In this document: one piece after another, positions 6,347-8,396 of the stretch | How the letters are laid out: each line of letters starts with the position of its first letter | Position numbering within the stretch: the first letter of the stretch is position 1 | Assembly: GCA_030620655.1 (NCBI GenBank) | Contig: JAUXEH010000113.1 | Span: 1 to 8,396, forward strand | Direction of reading: 5' to 3' | Source of the DNA: Candidatus Aminicenantota bacterium | Lineage (GTDB): Bacteria > Acidobacteriota > Aminicenantia > Aminicenantales > Aminicenantaceae | DNA length: 8,396 nt | Made by a program: the position numbers and the translations under genes | The notes under the pieces: model-generated | The model's input: only the letters and a program-made list of their open reading frames with translations | What the model was told of the DNA's origin: nothing | Databases searched by the model: none

Positions 6347-7841
6347 CGCCAAGACCGACAAGAACGAAGACTTGGGTGAACAGGAGGCCGTGCGCCGGGA
6401 CAAGATGCGGAAGCTGGAGGAGGCGGGGGTCGACCTTTTTCCGCACAAGATCCCTGTGACCCATTCCATCCATGACATCGTTTCCGCCTATTCCGAGAGC
6501 GGGGGAGAGGAACTGGAATCCGCGGGTATCCATGTGGTCGTACCCGGCCGCATCGTGTCCATCCGCAGGATGGGGCGCGCCGTTTTTTTCCACATCCAGG
6601 ACAGCGAGGCCAAGCTGCAGGCCTATCTCAGGGCGGACAAGGTCGGCCAGGACAGGTTCGAGCTGTTTTCCTTGATCGACATCGGGGATATGGTGGCCGT
6701 GGAGGGCGATCTGTTCAAGACCCGGACAGGGGAGCTGACCATCCTGGCCGCAAAATGGCATTTCCTGGCCAAGTGCCTCCACCCCCTGCCTGAGAAGTGG
6801 CATGGGCTGCAGGATGTGGAGCTGCGTTTCCGCAAGAGATATCTCGATCTGATCGTCAATCCGGATACGGCCCGGATCTTCCGCTTGCGGAGCCGGATCA
6901 TCGCCGGGATTCGGGATTACTTCAGCGCGCGCGGGTATATCGAGGTGGAGACCCCCATGATGCACGCCATCCCGGGAGGGGCACTGGCCAAGCCTTTCCA
7001 GACTTTTCACAATGCCCTGGGGATGGAGCTTTACCTCAGGATCGCCCCTGAACTCTACCTCAAACGCCTGACCGTGGGGGGCATGACCAAGGTGTATGAG
7101 ATCAACCGCAGTTTCCGCAACGAGGGGATATCCGCCGAGCACAATCCCGAGTTCACCATGCTGGAGTTCTATGAGGCCTATGCCGATTACCACGACATGA
7201 TGAACATGACCGAAGAGCTGATCCACGGCCTGGCGGTCGACCTCCTGGGGACCGACCGGCTGACCTACGGAGAACAGACGATCTCCCTTGAACGGCCATG
7301 GAAGCGGATCAAGTTCATGGAGGCCCTGTCCGAATACAGCGGCCTAGCCCCGTCCCGCTTCGACGACCACGACAGCATCATCGAGCTGGCCGTCACCCTG
7401 GCCGGGGAAGGGGCGGCCCCGACGTATGGGAAGGCGCTGGATGTCATCTTCGACAAGCATGTCAAGCAGAACCTGGTCCAACCCACTTTTGTGATGAACC
7501 CGCCCAAGGAGATCTCACCCCTGGCCAAGGCGTCACCCGAGAACCCGGATGAGGCCCAGCGTTTCGAGCTCATGGTTGCCGGCATGGAGATCGCGAACGC
7601 CTTCAGCGAGCTCTCCGACCCGGCCGAGCAGCGGAGAAGATTCGAACAGCAGGCGGAAGCCAGGAAAAAGGGCGATGAAGAGTCCCATGTGATCGATGAA
7701 GACTACATCAATGCCCTGGAGTACGGGCTGCCTCCCACCGGGGGGGAGGGGATCGGGATCGACCGGTTGGTTATGCTGTTCGCGGACCGGAAGTCCATCC
7801 GCGAGGTCATCCTTTTCCCGCTCCTCCGGCCAAAGACCTGA
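6339..7841 (+). CDS. lysS: Lysyl-tRNA synthetase, class II
   Basis: LysS charges tRNA-Lys with lysine using ATP. The 500-residue protein, the typical bacterial length, has an N-terminal OB-fold anticodon-binding domain (about 64-150, including VPGRIVSIRRMGRAVFFHIQ). It is followed by the linker HGLQDVELRFRKRYLDLI (155-172). The class II catalytic domain has motif 1 around 187-208 (GYIEVETPMM), motif 2 with FRNEG (259-263) through EFTMLEFYEAYADYHD (271-286), and motif 3 GEGIGIDRLVMLF (469-481) with R476. The lysine-specific segment GMEIANAFSELSDP (415-428) is intact. AAGGAAGAGGG upstream of the ATG is a good ribosome binding site, and the start overlaps the end of nusB by 8 bases, pointing to translational coupling. 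No truncation or frameshift is seen. Confidence 0.98.
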   Translation: MSDAKTDKNEDLGEQEAVRRDKMRKLEEAGVDLFPHKIPVTHSIHDIVSAYSESGGEELESAGIHVVVPGRIVSIRRMGRAVFFHIQDSEAKLQAYLRADKVGQDRFELFSLIDIGDMVAVEGDLFKTRTGELTILAAKWHFLAKCLHPLPEKWHGLQDVELRFRKRYLDLIVNPDTARIFRLRSRIIAGIRDYFSARGYIEVETPMMHAIPGGALAKPFQTFHNALGMELYLRIAPELYLKRLTVGGMTKVYEINRSFRNEGISAEHNPEFTMLEFYEAYADYHDMMNMTEELIHGLAVDLLGTDRLTYGEQTISLERPWKRIKFMEALSEYSGLAPSRFDDHDSIIELAVTLAGEGAAPTYGKALDVIFDKHVKQNLVQPTFVMNPPKEISPLAKASPENPDEAQRFELMVAGMEIANAFSELSDPAEQRRRFEQQAEARKKGDEESHVIDEDYINALEYGLPPTGGEGIGIDRLVMLFADRKSIREVILFPLLRPKT

Positions 7842-7887
7842 AAGAGCTTGACGGGAGTGGCGGGAAAACTTACGCTGTAGCATACCG

Positions 7888-8396
7888 ATGTCATACGAAT
7901 GGTTCATCGCCCGCCGCTACCTGACCGCCAGGCGCAAACAGGCATTCATCTCTGTCATCACCTCCATCTCCACCCTGGGCATCACCATCGGCGTCATGGC
8001 GCTGATCATCGCCATCGCCCTCATAACAGGCTTCCAGGACGACGTGCAGGAAAAGATCCTGGGTTCGACCGCGCATGTCATGGTCAACGACATGTCGGGA
8101 AACGGGCTGACGGATTACACGCCCTTTATGGACCGGGTTGCGGAGATGGAGGGAATCGTGTCCGTGACTCCGATTGTTTTTAACACAGTGATGATCCAGG
8201 GGCCTTATAAGAGCGAGGGAGCGGTCCTGCGCGGCGTTGATTTCGAGCGGGAACTGCCCCACTCCAGCTGGCTCAAGGAGCTGGAAAGGGGCGACCTCCC
8301 GGAACGGGGGGCCAGGCGGGACGGCATCCTGCTCGGCCGTGACCTGGCCTTTAAACTGGGAGCCGGAGTGGGGGATGTGGTCACGGCTCTGGCCCC
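7888..8396 (+). CDS. lolC: LolC/LolE-family lipoprotein-releasing ABC permease, N-terminal part (cut by window edge)
   Basis: The first 169 codons are present and the frame is open at the right edge. LolCDE extracts lipoproteins from the inner membrane and hands them to LolA for transport to the outer membrane. The start MSYEWFIARRYLTARRKQAF is the signature cytoplasmic N-terminus, with positive charges before one long hydrophobic segment (about 22-49, ITSISTLGITIGVMALIIAI). A periplasmic MacB-like domain follows (from about 50), with GFQDDVQEKILGSTAHV, IVSVTPIVFNTVMIQG and GILLGRDLAFKLGAGVGD. The ATG is the only possible start after an in-frame stop at 7849-7851. There is no obvious Shine-Dalgarno. 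lysS ends 46 bases upstream. Many bacteria have a single LolC/E-type (LolF) permease; lolC is used here for the family, not to exclude LolE. The ATPase gene lolD would be expected just downstream. Confidence 0.92.
   Translation, partial: MSYEWFIARRYLTARRKQAFISVITSISTLGITIGVMALIIAIALITGFQDDVQEKILGSTAHVMVNDMSGNGLTDYTPFMDRVAEMEGIVSVTPIVFNTVMIQGPYKSEGAVLRGVDFERELPHSSWLKELERGDLPERGARRDGILLGRDLAFKLGAGVGDVVTALA

Overview
The window looks like ordinary chromosome from a GC-rich Gram-negative bacterium. The best guess is a deltaproteobacterium (Desulfobacterota/Myxococcota-type lineage), which is an inference from three points: the ribH-nusB-lysS-lolC gene order, a crotonase-family gene inside that cluster, and a LolC/LolE-type gene that implies an outer membrane. 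There are no tRNA or rRNA genes, insertion sequences, CRISPR arrays, long repeats or phage genes. Codon use and base composition look even throughout.

Left part (1-861, plus strand): the last 42 codons of an unrecognised gene run into an S4-domain pseudouridine synthase of the RluB/RsuA family. That gene converges with, and overlaps by four bases, a large minus-strand gene (858-3290) for a Lon-related ATP-dependent protease of the single-chain AAA_32 type. The protease has a complete Ser-Lys dyad. Its start is set by a strong ribosome binding site, 38 codons inside the longest open frame.

Middle (3291-3463): a divergent intergenic region of about 170 bases. It holds a plausible extended -10 promoter for the protease and a weaker one for the rightward genes.

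Right part (3464-8396, plus strand): six tightly spaced genes that are probably one transcription unit. They encode a GNAT-like acyltransferase of unknown substrate, an enoyl-CoA hydratase, lumazine synthase (RibH), the antitermination factor NusB, class II lysyl-tRNA synthetase (LysS), and the first 169 residues of a LolC/LolE-type lipoprotein-export permease cut by the window edge. The first five junctions are gaps or overlaps of 34, 14, 15, -8 and 46 bases. The unit mixes acyl-CoA metabolism, riboflavin synthesis, rRNA transcription, tRNA charging and envelope biogenesis. This is typical of a housekeeping operon rather than a dedicated pathway.

I found no convincing evidence of a new biological system. 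The points most worth a second look are the gene neighbourhood of the GNAT-like protein and enoyl-CoA hydratase, the Lon-like protease with an Asn at the expected Walker B acidic position, and the compact overlaps between genes.
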